NCBI RefSeq assembly: GCF_021608225.1
Contig: NZ_JAKIJS010000001.1
Span: 1,674,001-1,738,000, forward strand
From: Pseudalkalibacillus berkeleyi
GTDB lineage: Bacteria; Bacillota; Bacilli; Bacillales; Fictibacillaceae
Length of the DNA: 64,000 nt
Direction of reading: 5' to 3'
Both the position numbers and the translations under genes were made by a program. Positions 24,663-34,236 of this stretch are shown here, in pieces; position 1 is the stretch's first letter, and each line of letters opens with the position of its first letter. The notes beneath the pieces were generated by a model that ran no database searches, was not told the DNA's origin, and saw only the letters and a program-made list of their open reading frames with translations.

Positions 24663-25100
24663 TCAATAATAAACACTTGCACATGTTCCAGCTGCTGGTT
24701 CATAAAAACAATGTTTTTTGTATTGACCAGCAAATGGTTGGCCGAACCATGTTTGAGGACAGGGAGCGTATGGGTTGAAATACCAAAGACCATATTTCGC
24801 TGGATGCTCCCTCCAATAATCCAAGTTCTTTTTTGCTAACTTTTTCTCTGCAGCTCTCGCTCTGTTATAAAATACATTTCCCTTTTGAACAGCTTCAAAA
24901 GAATAGTTTCCTCCTTGTACTTGATAAATGACTTGTGGAATTGTCCTTATGTTTTTGAAGTCTAAACAATCTGCATTAGCACGATTAACAATTATATTAC
25001 CGACATATAACATGCCTTGTTTTCCCTCACCTACGGCTTCTGCTCTCATCATTCTAGCCATTAAATCAATGTCTGAATTTGTGTATTTTATTCTTGGCAT
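24663..25100 (-). CDS. cwlJ: Cell wall hydrolase CwlJ (spore cortex lysis)
   Basis: CwlJ degrades spore cortex peptidoglycan during germination and sits in the coat. The 145-residue protein has the SleB/CwlJ hydrolase domain: LMARMMRAEAVGEGKQGMLYVG with the catalytic Glu, NIIVNRA, and the C-terminal WYFNPYAPCP and GQYKKHCFYEP. The absence of a signal peptide and of a binding domain points to CwlJ rather than SleB. The start is ATG at 25100 after GAGGTGAG. CATACAAT (25126-25119) is a good sigma-E -10 element 19 nt upstream. The partner gene gerQ is not adjacent. Confidence 0.9.
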   Translation of the reverse strand: MPRIKYTNSDIDLMARMMRAEAVGEGKQGMLYVGNIIVNRANADCLDFKNIRTIPQVIYQVQGGNYSFEAVQKGNVFYNRARAAEKKLAKKNLDYWREHPAKYGLWYFNPYAPCPQTWFGQPFAGQYKKHCFYEPAAGTCASVYY

Positions 25101-25220
25101 ATTTCTCACCTCTACAATATTGTATGAGAAGAGCCTATTCACATTTCATGATAATTCACATTGTTCTAGCCATAGTACTAGAAAGGTTATGACATGTCTT
25201 TAGTAGGATCATTTTACTAA

Positions 25221-25346
25221 AATGGCGAGAAAATGCGATCAAATGTCAGGATTAACCGTTAGAATGTCGAGATTAATTCAGGAAATGTCTAGATAAATAC
25301 GGGAAATGTCTAGATTATATGTTGAAATGTCGAAATCATTGGAGAA
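25221..25346 (+). repeat. Degenerate 21-bp tandem repeat, six copies
   Basis: Copies begin at 25221, 25242, 25263, 25284, 25305 and 25326, always 21 bp apart. They share AATGTC followed by AGATTA-like bases, most clearly in the four central copies. No copy codes for a protein because stops occur in the frames. The array fills the gap between cwlJ and the gcvPB terminator; nothing else is seen there. Confidence 0.75.
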
Positions 25347-25369
25347 GAAGGTTAGATTTTGATCTAAAA

Positions 25370-25398
25370 AAGATGCCCAAGAATTTCTAGGGCATCTT
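25370..25398 (-). terminator. Intrinsic terminator after gcvPB
   Basis: An AAGATGCCC/GGGCATCTT stem (arms 25390-25398 and 25370-25378) followed by a T-run on the minus strand, ending the gcv operon. Confidence 0.88.
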
Positions 25399-25407
25399 CT
25401 TCTAATA

Positions 25408-26871
25408 TTATTGTTTTTGGTAACGTAGAATCGGTTTACGTGCAGCTGTTGTTTCATCCATACGTTTAATGACTGTCGTGTGTGGTGCTTGTTGGACCAC
25501 TTCTGGTGATTCTTCAGCTTCTTTCGCGATTTGTATCATAGCTTCTATAAACTCATCCAGTGTTTCTTTCGATTCCGTTTCCGTTGGCTCGATCATCATA
25601 CCTTCCTCGACGTTTAGTGGGAAGTAGATGGTCGGTGGATGGTAACCGAAATCAAGCAAGCGCTTTGCCATATCTAATGTGCGGACGCCTAACTTCTTCT
25701 GACGCTTACCTGAAATGACAAACTCATGCTTACAATGCTGTGCATACGGTAGCTCGAAGTGAGGCGCTAATTTACGCATCATGTAATTCGCATTTAATAC
25801 AGCATAGTCACTGACCTTCTTCAAGCCATGTCTACCCATCGTCAAAATGTACGTATACGCACGGACATTTATACCGAAGTTTCCGTAGAACGGTTTAACA
25901 CGTCCAATCGAATCAGGGCGGTTGTAGTCAAACACATAGCCTTCTTCTGTCTTTGCAAGAATTGGCTTAGGTAAATATGGAAGTAATTCTTTCTTAACTC
26001 CAACTGGTCCTGATCCTGGTCCACCGCCTCCATGAGGTCCTGTGAACGTCTTATGCAAGTTCAAGTGAACAACGTCAAAGCCCATATCTCCAGGACGTGT
26101 ACGGCCCATGATTGCATTCATGTTTGCTCCGTCATAATAAAGCTTTCCGCCTGCTTCATGGACAATTCTCGCCATATCTAGAATATGCTCTTCAAAAAGT
26201 CCAAGCGTATTCGGATTCGTCAGCATGAGGGCTGCAGTATCTTCACCGACTACACGCTTCAAATCTTCGAGATCGACAAGACCATTGTCATCTGATTTTA
26301 CAGTGACGGCTTCAAAGCCTGCAACGGTTGCAGATGCTGGGTTTGTTCCATGAGCAGAGTCAGGGACGATCACTTTTGTACGCTTGTGGTCGCCATTCTT
26401 TTCATGGAATGCACGGATCATCATCAAACCTGTCCACTCACCGTGAGCACCAGCAGCTGGTTGAAGTGTAACCTCATCCATACCTGTGATCTGTTCCAGA
26501 GTTGTTTGAAGGTCGTAAAGCATTTCCATTGCACCTTGCACAGTTTCTTCATCTTGGTATGGGTGAATATGTGCAAATCCAGGAATACGTGCAACATCTT
26601 CATTGATCTTCGGATTGTATTTCATCGTACAAGAACCTAAAGGATAGAATCCTGAGTCGACTCCATGGTTACGTTTCGATAATGCTGTATAATGACGCAT
26701 GATTTGCAGTTCAGAAACCTCTGGAAGTTCAGGTTCTACTTCTCGAATATAATCAGCATCAATCATTTCTTCAATGGGAGTTTCAGGAACATCTAATTTC
26801 GATAGGCTATATCCTTCTCGTCCAGGTTTAGAGATTTCAAATATGAGTGCTTGATCTTTTTCGTGACTCAT
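25408..26871 (-). CDS. gcvPB: Glycine dehydrogenase (decarboxylating) subunit 2
   Basis: This is half of the PLP-dependent P protein that decarboxylates glycine and loads the aminomethyl group on GcvH. In Bacillus P is split, and this 487-residue chain carries the PLP lysine in [18 protein letters not shown] (about 265-282). It also has [12 protein letters not shown]-like residues near 75 ([12 protein letters not shown]) and [10 protein letters not shown]. The start overlaps the gcvPA stop by 4 nt. It is cytoplasmic and forms a dimer of heterodimers with GcvPA. Confidence 0.97.
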   Translation of the reverse strand: MSHEKDQALIFEISKPGREGYSLSKLDVPETPIEEMIDADYIREVEPELPEVSELQIMRHYTALSKRNHGVDSGFYPLGSCTMKYNPKINEDVARIPGFAHIHPYQDEETVQGAMEMLYDLQTTLEQITGMDEVTLQPAAGAHGEWTGLMMIRAFHEKNGDHKRTKVIVPDSAHGTNPASATVAGFEAVTVKSDDNGLVDLEDLKRVVGEDTAALMLTNPNTLGLFEEHILDMARIVHEAGGKLYYDGANMNAIMGRTRPGDMGFDVVHLNLHKTFTGPHGGGGPGSGPVGVKKELLPYLPKPILAKTEEGYVFDYNRPDSIGRVKPFYGNFGINVRAYTYILTMGRHGLKKVSDYAVLNANYMMRKLAPHFELPYAQHCKHEFVISGKRQKKLGVRTLDMAKRLLDFGYHPPTIYFPLNVEEGMMIEPTETESKETLDEFIEAMIQIAKEAEESPEVVQQAPHTTVIKRMDETTAARKPILRYQKQ

Positions 26872-28211
26872 TGGACTCCCCCCAATTCTTTTGCGAATGT
26901 ATCGATTTCTTCTTTTGTACGTTGCTCAGTTACCGCAACCAACATATGATTGCTCAATTCAGGGTAGTATTGACCGAGGTCATATCCCCCGATAAATCCT
27001 TTTTGAAGGAGTGCTTTGTTGATGTCTTTAACAGGCTTCGTCACTTTAACGACTAACTCATTAAAGAACTTTCCTTGGAATTCAACTTCAAGTCCATTTG
27101 CTTCTAGCTGCTTTTTGGCATAATGTGCTTTTTGTAGATTTTGAATTGCAATCTCTTTGATTCCTTTTTTACCAAGTGCTGTCATCGCAACAGATGCTGC
27201 TAAAGCGTTCAATGCTTGGTTTGAACAGATGTTGGAAGTCGCTTTATCTCGACGGATATGCTGTTCACGAGCCTGCAATGTCAGTACGAATCCACGTTGT
27301 CCTTCTTCATCTGTCGTTTGACCAACTAATCGGCCCGGAACTTTACGCATCAATTTCTTCGTCGTTGCAAAATATCCACAATGTGGACCACCAAATGCAG
27401 CTGGAATACCGAATGGTTGTGCATCACCAATGACGATATCTGCACCGAACTGTCCAGGTGGCTTAAGTGCACCTAACGAAAGTGGGTTACTGGATACAAC
27501 GAACATCGCTTTTTCTTGATGAACAATCTCTTCAATCTCTTTCAATGGCTCTATTTGACCATAAAAGTTAGGATATTGAACGATAACACAAGCTGTGTCG
27601 CCATCAACCGCTTCTCGTAATGCATTTAAATCGGTTGTTCCATTAGAAGTGTCAATTTCAACGACTTCAAGGTTCGGACCCTTCGCATACGTATGAAGTA
27701 CACTTAACGCTTCAGGATGAACACTCTTTGAAACGACAACCTTTTTCTTTTTCGTATGAGCACCACTTAAGAAAGCGGCTTCGCCGAGGGCTGTTTGGCC
27801 ATCGTACATAGAGGAGTTCGCTACTTCCATTCCTGTCAGTTCACAGATCATTGTCTGGAATTCAAAGATCGCTTGAAGCTCCCCTTGAGAAATTTCAGGC
27901 TGATAAGGCGTATAAGCAGTATAAAACTCTGAACGAGAGATAACGTGATTTACGATCGAAGGTATATAGTGATCATATACACCTGCACCTAAAAACGATG
28001 CGTAATCCTTCGTATTCACATTTTGTGCAGCGAGCTTCGTCATCTTCTTCATAAGATCTGGCTCAGGGATGGCTTCGGTAATATTCAAGTCCCCTTTAAA
28101 ACGTACATTTTCAGGGATATCCTCAAATAATTCGTCTATGCTGTCAATGCCGATCTCGGCCAACATATCCTTTTCATCTTGCTCTGTCATTGGTAAGTAA
28201 CGAAATTGCAC
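26868..28211 (-). CDS. gcvPA: Glycine dehydrogenase (decarboxylating) subunit 1
   Basis: This is the other half of the split P protein. The 447-residue protein has the N-terminal block [30 protein letters not shown] (about 75-89), [20 protein letters not shown], and [21 protein letters not shown]. It lacks the PLP lysine, as expected for subunit 1, although it helps shape the active site. It lies 19 nt after gcvT and overlaps gcvPB, so the three are one transcript behind the glycine riboswitch. Confidence 0.97.
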   Translation of the reverse strand: MQFRYLPMTEQDEKDMLAEIGIDSIDELFEDIPENVRFKGDLNITEAIPEPDLMKKMTKLAAQNVNTKDYASFLGAGVYDHYIPSIVNHVISRSEFYTAYTPYQPEISQGELQAIFEFQTMICELTGMEVANSSMYDGQTALGEAAFLSGAHTKKKKVVVSKSVHPEALSVLHTYAKGPNLEVVEIDTSNGTTDLNALREAVDGDTACVIVQYPNFYGQIEPLKEIEEIVHQEKAMFVVSSNPLSLGALKPPGQFGADIVIGDAQPFGIPAAFGGPHCGYFATTKKLMRKVPGRLVGQTTDEEGQRGFVLTLQAREQHIRRDKATSNICSNQALNALAASVAMTALGKKGIKEIAIQNLQKAHYAKKQLEANGLEVEFQGKFFNELVVKVTKPVKDINKALLQKGFIGGYDLGQYYPELSNHMLVAVTEQRTKEEIDTFAKELGGVQ

Positions 28212-28230
28212 TCTACATTCCTCCTTATAA

Positions 28231-29325
28231 TTAGCGTTTATAGAAAGGCGTTTTCACGACTTCTGCTTTTAAGCGTCTTTTACGAACTTGTACTTCTACT
28301 TCTGTACCTAATTCTGTGTATTGGGTATCGATGATGGCAAGACCTAAGTTTCTCCCTAATGTTGGGGATTGCGTTCCAGTCGTAACCTCACCAATCTTCT
28401 CATCATTTTTGAAAACCTCGTAATGCGTTCTTGGAATCCCCTTGTCAATCATTTCGATTCCGACGAGCTTGCGCTTTAGACCTTCTTCCTTTTGCTTCAC
28501 TAAAGCTTCTTTACCTATGAAGTCAGATTCCTTCTTCAATTTAACTGCGAATCCGATTCCAGCTTCTAATGGTGAAATGTCTGCAGTGAGCTCTTGTCCG
28601 TATAGAGCAAGACGAGCTTCAAAGCGCAGTGTATCTCTTGCACCCAACCCAATTGGTAATACTCCATCTTCTTGACCAGCTTCCAAAATCTTCTTCCAAA
28701 GCGTTGGTGCATCTTTACTTTCAATATAAATTTCAAAACCGTCTTCACCTGTATATCCTGTACGAGAAACAAGCGCTTTCGTGCCTGCAATTTCTACATC
28801 TTCAGCAAATTTGAAGAAACCAATTCCACTGAGATCGTAGTCTGTCAGTTTCTGAAGTACGGATTCTGCAACTGGACCTTGCAATGCTAATTGAGCAATA
28901 TCTTCAGAAATGTTCTTAATTTCTACATTTCCTTTTTCATTTTTCAGGAGCCACTCGAAGTCTTTCTCAATGTTAGCTGCATTGACAACGAGTAGATAAT
29001 CCTCATCTCCGCGCTTATAAACGAGTAGATCATCTACTGTACCACCCGTTTCATAACACATCGCTGTGTATTGTGCGCCGCCATCCTTCAACTTGGAAAC
29101 GTCATTTGTCATGACATACTGAAGGTAACTTTCTGCATCTGGGCCTTTGACCGTAATTTCTCCCATATGTGATACGTCAAATAAACCTGCTTTCGTACGT
29201 ACTGCTTCATGCTCTTCTTTAATACTTGAGAACTGGACTGGAAGCTCCCAGCCACCGAAATCAATTACCTTCGCTCCATATTCTTTGTACACTTCAAATA
29301 ATGGTGTTCGTTGTAAAGTTGACAT
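28231..29325 (-). CDS. gcvT: Glycine cleavage system aminomethyltransferase (T protein)
   Basis: GcvT releases ammonia from the aminomethyl-lipoyl arm of GcvH and makes 5,10-methylene-THF. The protein (364 residues) starts [18 protein letters not shown] and has [13 protein letters not shown], the catalytic Asp region [10 protein letters not shown] (about 48-57), [10 protein letters not shown] and [17 protein letters not shown]. The start chosen is ATG at 29325, 8 nt after AAGGAG; an ATG two codons upstream lies too close to that site. It leads gcvT-gcvPA-gcvPB and provides folate C1 units shared with FolD. Confidence 0.97.
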   Translation of the reverse strand: MSTLQRTPLFEVYKEYGAKVIDFGGWELPVQFSSIKEEHEAVRTKAGLFDVSHMGEITVKGPDAESYLQYVMTNDVSKLKDGGAQYTAMCYETGGTVDDLLVYKRGDEDYLLVVNAANIEKDFEWLLKNEKGNVEIKNISEDIAQLALQGPVAESVLQKLTDYDLSGIGFFKFAEDVEIAGTKALVSRTGYTGEDGFEIYIESKDAPTLWKKILEAGQEDGVLPIGLGARDTLRFEARLALYGQELTADISPLEAGIGFAVKLKKESDFIGKEALVKQKEEGLKRKLVGIEMIDKGIPRTHYEVFKNDEKIGEVTTGTQSPTLGRNLGLAIIDTQYTELGTEVEVQVRKRRLKAEVVKTPFYKR

Positions 29326-29401
29326 GAGCATCTCTCCTTCTATTAAAAAAATTCGTCAATCAGCTGCTAGATTTGTCTTTATAAACAAATAAAAAAATAA
29401 A

Positions 29402-29434
29402 GGACAAAGAAGACTATAAATGTCTTCTCTGTCC
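29402..29434 (-). terminator. Riboswitch-controlled terminator before gcvT
   Basis: A 13-bp stem (GGACAGAGAAGAC with GTCTTCTTTGTCC on the minus strand, arms 29422-29434 and 29402-29414) is followed by a T-rich run. Its 5' arm overlaps the last pairing strand of the second glycine aptamer, so glycine binding would open the terminator and allow gcvT transcription. Confidence 0.88.
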
Positions 29435-29600
29435 TTGTACCTGAAAGTTTATCGTAGTAAATCAATATACTACGAATGTCCCCGTTGGTGGCCCATTAAA
29501 TGGACACTCTCCAGAGCTGCGTCTAACAAGAGTCCATTTGCCTGAGAGATTCGTATACACTTGCTCCTTCGGCGCTACTATCGAAGTAGACTCTCCCCTT
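29431..29600 (-). ncRNA. Tandem glycine riboswitch
   Basis: Two gcvT-type aptamers lie in series on the minus strand. The first runs from GGGGAGAG (29598-29591) through CGCCGAAGGAGCAAG to CTCTCAGGCAAA. The second starts CTGGAGAGTGTCC (about 29515), contains CACCAACGGGG and ends with CTTTCAGGTACAAGG. Both conserved cores are intact. This class senses glycine and, in Bacillus, turns on the glycine cleavage operon. The 260 nt beyond it (29601-29858) contain the divergent promoters of gcvT and yqhH but no gene. Confidence 0.93.
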
Positions 29601-29858
29601 GTTATCACTCGCCTCTATGTAATTAAAAGAACTATTAAGCGTGTCTTCTAAGATCAAATCAATCGCAACTATTATATTTCTATGTTTGCTTGTTCATACT
29701 AAGTATGAAACTAGTTCTATATTATCATCGAACGACGTAAATTGACAATTATCTTTTCAATGAAAGCGTTATATTCATCACATTTAACGAACAATGCCCA
29801 ATCTCTTATTTCAATTGTTCGTCATTCATACTATTTTTCTCTAGAAAGGGTTTTCGAT

Positions 29859-31538
29859 ATGACGTATACGATCCATCATGATCAAAACTGGACAAATGAT
29901 TTCTTGAAACGGTTAGACGAGGATGGTCCGTGGTCTAATTGGGAATTGTATAAGCTTGCATTAGAAGCTGAGAAAAGCATCATCATCCCAGAATTTCTTG
30001 GTTTACAAGCACCTAGGCACATCCCTCATGTGCAAATCCTCCCCCATCAATTAGAGGTTGCACGAAAAGTCATTGAAGATATGAACGGAAAAGGGATTCT
30101 AGCAGACGAAGTAGGACTTGGGAAAACAATTGAAGCCGGTCTCATCATGAAGGAATATATGATTAGAGGACTGGCAAAGAAGATTCTTATTCTAGTACCT
30201 GCCTCACTTGTCCTTCAGTGGACCCATGAATTAAATACAAAATTTTTAATTCCAGCGATTCCACAAAAGAAGTCGTATGTTTGGGAACAGTGTGATGTTG
30301 TCGTCTCTTCTATCGATACTGCCAAACGTAACCCTCATCGTGATATAGTCTTAAATCAAGACTATGATTTAATTGTCATCGATGAGGCACATAAATTAAA
30401 AAACAAGAAAACGAAAAACTATGAATTTGTCCAACATTTGAAGAAGAAGTATTGTTTATTGTTGACCGCAACGCCTATTCAAAATCGAGTTGAAGAGGTA
30501 TTTAATCTTGTTTCACTTTTGAAACCAGGACATCTTGGAAATGAAGAAAACTTTGATGAATCGTATCGCTCGGGTAAATATAACGTCCAAAACGAAGAAG
30601 TGCTGAAACAGCTCATTAACAAGGTCATGGTGCGAAACCGCCGCGAAGATACTGGACTTAAGTGGCCGAAGCGAATCGTAAATACGGTACCGATTACGCT
30701 TTCTCCGTCTGAACGTAAATTGTATGAATCTATTACAAATACACGAAAGAACCCTACCATTTCTCAGCAACACGCATTTTCGACGATAACTCTTCAAAGA
30801 GAAGTGTGTAGCAGTCGCGAAGCTGTATTCTTAACACTCAAGGGTATGTCTGAAAAAGAGGGTATATCTGAAGAAGCTAGAAATGCAGCATATTCACTCA
30901 TGCAGGAAATTGAAAATGTCGATCGAAATTCGAAAGCTGAAAAAGCACTAGAAATCATTCAGTCTATTGATGATAAGGTGATCATTTTCACTGAATACCG
31001 AGCAACACAGTTGTATTTACAATGGTATCTCAAACAACACGGCATCAGTTCAGTCCCTTTCCGAGGTGGTTTCAAAAGAAACAAGAAGGATTGGATGACC
31101 CACCTGTTTAAAAATCATGCGAAGGTATTGATTGCAACAGAAGCGGGTGGTGAGGGGATTAATCTACAATTTTGTCAGCACATCATCAATTATGACTTAC
31201 CTTGGAATCCAATGAGAATTGAACAAAGAATTGGACGGGTTCATAGAATTGGTCAAGAACACGATGTACACATTTACAATTTCGCTACCCAAGATACGAT
31301 TGAGGAACATATTCTCCGACTATTATACGAAAAGATAAATTTATTCGAAAACGTAATTGGAGACCTGGATGAAATCCTTTCACGAGTAGGTATGAAAAAT
31401 ATAGAACAGCATATTCGTGACATATTCTATGACTCTGATACAGATGGGGAAATCCGGATTAAAATGGACAATTTAACATCATTAATACAGTACCCAGATG
31501 AAGGAGGAAATTCGATTGCTTCAGAAGGACATTCATAA
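29859..31538 (+). CDS. yqhH: SNF2-type DEAD/DEAH helicase YqhH
   Basis: This is a Swi2/Snf2 family ATPase of about 559 residues. Motif I is LADEVGLGKTIEAGLIMKEY (Walker A), motif II VIDEAHKLKN (DEAH), and motif III LTATPIQNRVEE. The C-terminal helicase domain has TEAGGEGINLQFCQHIINYD and IGRVHRIGQ. Such enzymes translocate on DNA and remodel bound protein; the specific role is unknown. The start chosen is ATG at 29859, where homology begins; an ORF extension to 29742 is not conserved. It overlaps yqhG by 23 nt. Confidence 0.93.
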   Translation: MTYTIHHDQNWTNDFLKRLDEDGPWSNWELYKLALEAEKSIIIPEFLGLQAPRHIPHVQILPHQLEVARKVIEDMNGKGILADEVGLGKTIEAGLIMKEYMIRGLAKKILILVPASLVLQWTHELNTKFLIPAIPQKKSYVWEQCDVVVSSIDTAKRNPHRDIVLNQDYDLIVIDEAHKLKNKKTKNYEFVQHLKKKYCLLLTATPIQNRVEEVFNLVSLLKPGHLGNEENFDESYRSGKYNVQNEEVLKQLINKVMVRNRREDTGLKWPKRIVNTVPITLSPSERKLYESITNTRKNPTISQQHAFSTITLQREVCSSREAVFLTLKGMSEKEGISEEARNAAYSLMQEIENVDRNSKAEKALEIIQSIDDKVIIFTEYRATQLYLQWYLKQHGISSVPFRGGFKRNKKDWMTHLFKNHAKVLIATEAGGEGINLQFCQHIINYDLPWNPMRIEQRIGRVHRIGQEHDVHIYNFATQDTIEEHILRLLYEKINLFENVIGDLDEILSRVGMKNIEQHIRDIFYDSDTDGEIRIKMDNLTSLIQYPDEGGNSIASEGHS

Positions 31539-32319
31539 TTTTCTTGACCGATATTTTGCAGCAAATGATTGTGAGTTACTAGAACGGCATGAACATTTAT
31601 TACACGTGCAATTGACGATAGAACTGGATAAACACCTTATGAATCGCCCATTTTATTGGCATTATCAAGAAATGACAGGCGCTGAACCTAATCCTATGAA
31701 ATTGATGTTAAGAACTGAACAATCAGAGGAGGGCAATAACGAGGGTGAATTTATTCATTTCGGCTCTCCTAGGCTCCACCAAATATTTCAATCTACACAG
31801 CAACTAGGGGCATATATTCGACTATATGAAGATGTTGTCCAAAACAACCAATCCTACGTGCCATTAGTACCTTGGCTTGCCTTAAATATTAAAGTGTCTT
31901 ACCAATGTGACCGCAAAAAAGATTTCCTTCACTCAATCGGGTTAAACCTCATAAATGGGATGATGATTAGTGAATTCCAGTCTATGCTTGAGTCTAAATC
32001 ATTGACACGGAAAATACCTGATTACTGCTATACGATGAGCTCATTGATCAAACCAGTAAGCGGCATCAAGAGAATTGAGTCATATATTGAGCAAACTATA
32101 CATTCCGATGACCCACAATGGTCGATAGACGCTCGGAAAAGATGGCAAGAAGATGAAGCGTTGCTTGATCACTTTTACCAAGATGCTGAAGTATTACCAG
32201 AAAGCTATCATGTTGAAAAACAAGCATTAAAAGACCTATATGAACCTAAAGTTGTCATGAAAATCGTAAATGGTGGCATGTTCTTCCTAGCCAATGATAC
32301 AGGCTCACATTTACAATGA
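31516..32319 (+). CDS. yqhG: YqhG family protein
   Basis: The 267-residue protein is always found beside the YqhH helicase in Bacillaceae. It starts on TTG at 31516, 8 nt behind AAGGAGG (which lies inside yqhH); the ORF also has an in-frame ATG at 31498. There is no membrane segment, signal peptide or known motif. It is rich in Leu, Glu and His. The overlap and constant pairing suggest a partner of YqhH, which is inference only. Confidence 0.85.
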   Translation: MLQKDIHNFLDRYFAANDCELLERHEHLLHVQLTIELDKHLMNRPFYWHYQEMTGAEPNPMKLMLRTEQSEEGNNEGEFIHFGSPRLHQIFQSTQQLGAYIRLYEDVVQNNQSYVPLVPWLALNIKVSYQCDRKKDFLHSIGLNLINGMMISEFQSMLESKSLTRKIPDYCYTMSSLIKPVSGIKRIESYIEQTIHSDDPQWSIDARKRWQEDEALLDHFYQDAEVLPESYHVEKQALKDLYEPKVVMKIVNGGMFFLANDTGSHLQ

Positions 32320-32335
32320 TGCCACATCATAAAAC

Positions 32336-32365
32336 AAACCCAAGTAGGACTCTCTACTTGGGTTT
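32336..32365. terminator. Terminator between yqhG and yqzE
   Basis: A perfect 12-bp stem, AAACCCAAGTAG with CTACTTGGGTTT, loop GACTCT. A modest T-rich tail follows on the plus strand. It probably stops both convergent genes. Confidence 0.82.
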
Positions 32366-32401
32366 GCGTTTGTCTTATTATTGAGACCATCCAGTCACTA
32401 G

Positions 32402-32578
32402 CTACTTTCGCTTGATGAGCATGGTGATCGCCATCGGAACGAGTCCGAACCATTTTACTGATAGAGGTGATTTTTCTTCTTTCCGTGCCTTCTTCTTTCT
32501 CTTCCGGTCTTCCTTTGGCTGATCAACATAACTTACAAATTGTTGCGTGATATATTTTACTAGGTCGTTCAACGACAT
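32402..32578 (-). CDS. yqzE: YqzE family small protein
   Basis: This short gene encodes 58 residues, starting SLNDLVKYITQQFVSYVDQP at ATG 32578 behind GGTGATC. It has a highly charged middle (DRKRKKKARKEEK) and a C-terminal hydrophobic segment WFGLVPMAITMLIKRK that could anchor it in the membrane. The pattern and its place after comGG/aroK match YqzE of B. subtilis. In B. subtilis yqzE is part of the ComK-regulated comG transcript; the function is unknown. Confidence 0.88.
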   Translation of the reverse strand: MSLNDLVKYITQQFVSYVDQPKEDRKRKKKARKEEKSPLSVKWFGLVPMAITMLIKRK

Positions 32579-32605
32579 TCAGATCACCTGTTTTTATTAC
32601 TCATT

Positions 32606-33112
32606 TTAGGCAATCTCAACTGATTTTATCCATGTGGAAATTTCTTCGACGATTTCTTCTATAGATTTTTTGTCCGTTTCTATTGAAGCATGTGCATCTA
32701 AATACATAGGTTTCCTCTCATCAACCATTTGAGCAATCTCTCGTTTAGATTTCCCGTTCGCAAGAGGTCGCCCACCCTCTGACAATCGATCAAAAATCGT
32801 ATCCACGGTAGCCTCTAAATGAATGACAATTCCATTTGCTTTCATATGTGAACGGTTTACTTCACGCAGAACGACGCCACCACCTGTTGTAATAACAAGA
32901 TCTGATGTCGGTAGTTCTTGTAATGCAAGCTGCTCTTGGTCCCGAAAATACGCTTCCCCTTTTTTTTGGAAAATAGAAGGGATGTCAGCTGAAAGCTTTT
33001 CTTCAATATAATCATCCAAGTCAATGACATTCAAATTCAAATTGTCAGCTAATGCTTTTCCAACCGTTGTTTTCCCGACTCCCATGAAGCCAGTTAAGTA
33101 TATTGCTTTCAC
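32606..33112 (-). CDS. aroK: Shikimate kinase
   Basis: Shikimate kinase phosphorylates shikimate with ATP. The 168-residue protein has the P-loop TGFMGVGKTTVGKALA (about 6-21), DLDDYIEEKLS (substrate Asp), IVITTGGGVVLRE-type glycine motif (about 74-84), and the lid SEGGRPLANGKS. The start used is GTG at 33112, which shares one base with the comGG stop (TAGTG); another GTG lies five codons upstream. The position directly behind comG implies some transcription from the competence promoter. Confidence 0.94.
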   Translation of the reverse strand: MKAIYLTGFMGVGKTTVGKALADNLNLNVIDLDDYIEEKLSADIPSIFQKKGEAYFRDQEQLALQELPTSDLVITTGGGVVLREVNRSHMKANGIVIHLEATVDTIFDRLSEGGRPLANGKSKREIAQMVDERKPMYLDAHASIETDKKSIEEIVEEISTWIKSVEIA

Positions 33113-33489
33113 TACACCACCACCCACTGAATGACTTCTTGGTTTGCATAATCATAATATAATAAACTTGTACCTTTTCCGTTTCTTTTTCCTACGGCTT
33201 CAAAACGTATTCTAAATACACCTTGTTGTTCTTCAGTAATATAATAAGAAACCTTACCGTTCGAATAGGTGAAAATGCCTTCATCACCAGATTGTAACGT
33301 ATTCGCTCTTAGTTGGTCCATCAGTTCTTCTCGAGCCAATTGTATCATAATGTTTGTTTGAAACCAGCTCATTCTAGTCTCAATCAGCGCTCTTTCACTA
33401 TTTAATATTCGAATGTTCGCAACTAATACTGAAACGAGGATAAACGAGAGCATGACTGAGAGTGCGGTCATATAGCCAGCTTGTTTCAT
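33112..33489 (-). CDS. comGG: Competence type IV pilus minor pilin ComGG
   Basis: This small pilin-like protein (125 residues) has one N-terminal hydrophobic helix (about 6-27, YMTALSVMLSFILVSVLV). It lacks the Glu at position 5 and the usual peptidase-cleaved leader, as ComGG often does. The rest, rich in Gln and Glu, would lie outside the membrane as part of the pseudopilus. It overlaps comGF by 4 nt. The call rests mainly on place in comG, since ComGG proteins diverge. Confidence 0.85.
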   Translation of the reverse strand: MKQAGYMTALSVMLSFILVSVLVANIRILNSERALIETRMSWFQTNIMIQLAREELMDQLRANTLQSGDEGIFTYSNGKVSYYITEEQQGVFRIRFEAVGKRNGKGTSLLYYDYANQEVIQWVVV

Positions 33490-33944
33490 TGGTTGGCATA
33501 AGGCTGATAAAGAATCGATTGATGTGTGAAGGACTGTTCTCCTATTTGTACGGTGATCGATACTGTCGTGTTTGTACTTGTGAATGTAACACTCTGCACG
33601 TGCTGAAGAATGACCTCAAACCCCTTTCCATCAACTTTTCTGATGATTCGATTGCCATTGGTTTCATAAGAAATAATTGTTCCATTCTGTTGTTCTAAGT
33701 AAAGCTTATCCGACTGAACCACTGCGGATATTGAACCCTGAAGCTCCTTATCGGCTTGCTCGAAAAATATGCCGACTTCTTGTGCATATAGGACTTGTTC
33801 ATCGGTTGAAAAGAGTACAAAGTAAAAGTGAGGTACGATAGAAACAATTGCTAAGAGAATGATTAAAGATAGCATCGTTTCTAGAAGTGTATGCCCTCTT
33901 TCATTTTGCTTCCCCGCATATTGATTGTGACCTCCCATTTGCAC
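33486..33944 (-). CDS. comGF: Competence type IV pilus minor pilin ComGF
   Basis: This is a prepilin-like protein of 152 residues (first possible start GTG at 33944; a shorter start near residue 10 is equally possible). The cleavage motif is ERGHTLLETMLSLIILLAIV (about 15-34), with the Glu at +5 intact. The C-terminal half is a beta-rich domain with FEVILQHVQSVTF, typical of ComGF. It overlaps comGE by 44 nt and comGG by 4 nt, indicating tight coupling. Confidence 0.88.
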   Translation of the reverse strand: MQMGGHNQYAGKQNERGHTLLETMLSLIILLAIVSIVPHFYFVLFSTDEQVLYAQEVGIFFEQADKELQGSISAVVQSDKLYLEQQNGTIISYETNGNRIIRKVDGKGFEVILQHVQSVTFTSTNTTVSITVQIGEQSFTHQSILYQPYANQ

Positions 33945-34236
33945 CCGTCCAATCTAGACATAGTTCCACAGTCGACGATTCGCGTGATGACCACCTGACA
34001 TGATATTTCGTTCCGTTTGGTCCTGTTAAAGTAGTAGAATCCATGTTGTTATGGGATAAAATCCAGTTTTGTAGCATGTAATGACACGTATCAATTGCAA
34101 AAGACTTTTCTTGAACGGCGATTCGCTCATTGTATACAGTACTAAGCTGCGGCACCATATACGTAATTGCAAGCATTAGAATACTTATGCCTAGCATAGC
34201 ATCAAGCAACGTCATGCCTTTACAGCTTTTCAACAT
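33901..34236 (-). CDS. comGE: Competence type IV pilus minor pilin ComGE
   Basis: This 111-residue prepilin starts at ATG 34236, after AAAGGGA. The leader is KSCKGMTLLDAMLGISILML. The +5 residue is Asp instead of the usual Glu, a mild departure that may still allow assembly. Cysteines at about 43, 83 and 98 could form a disulfide. It lies inside the comG operon, overlapping comGD by 17 nt and comGF by 44 nt. Confidence 0.84.
   Translation of the reverse strand: MLKSCKGMTLLDAMLGISILMLAITYMVPQLSTVYNERIAVQEKSFAIDTCHYMLQNWILSHNNMDSTTLTGPNGTKYHVRWSSRESSTVELCLDWTGANGRSQSICGEAK

Noticed and set aside
29742-29858. N-terminal extension of the YqhH helicase
   Set aside because: The extra 39 codons lack homology to the family, and the ATG at 29859 begins the conserved sequence with an AAAGGG site in front.
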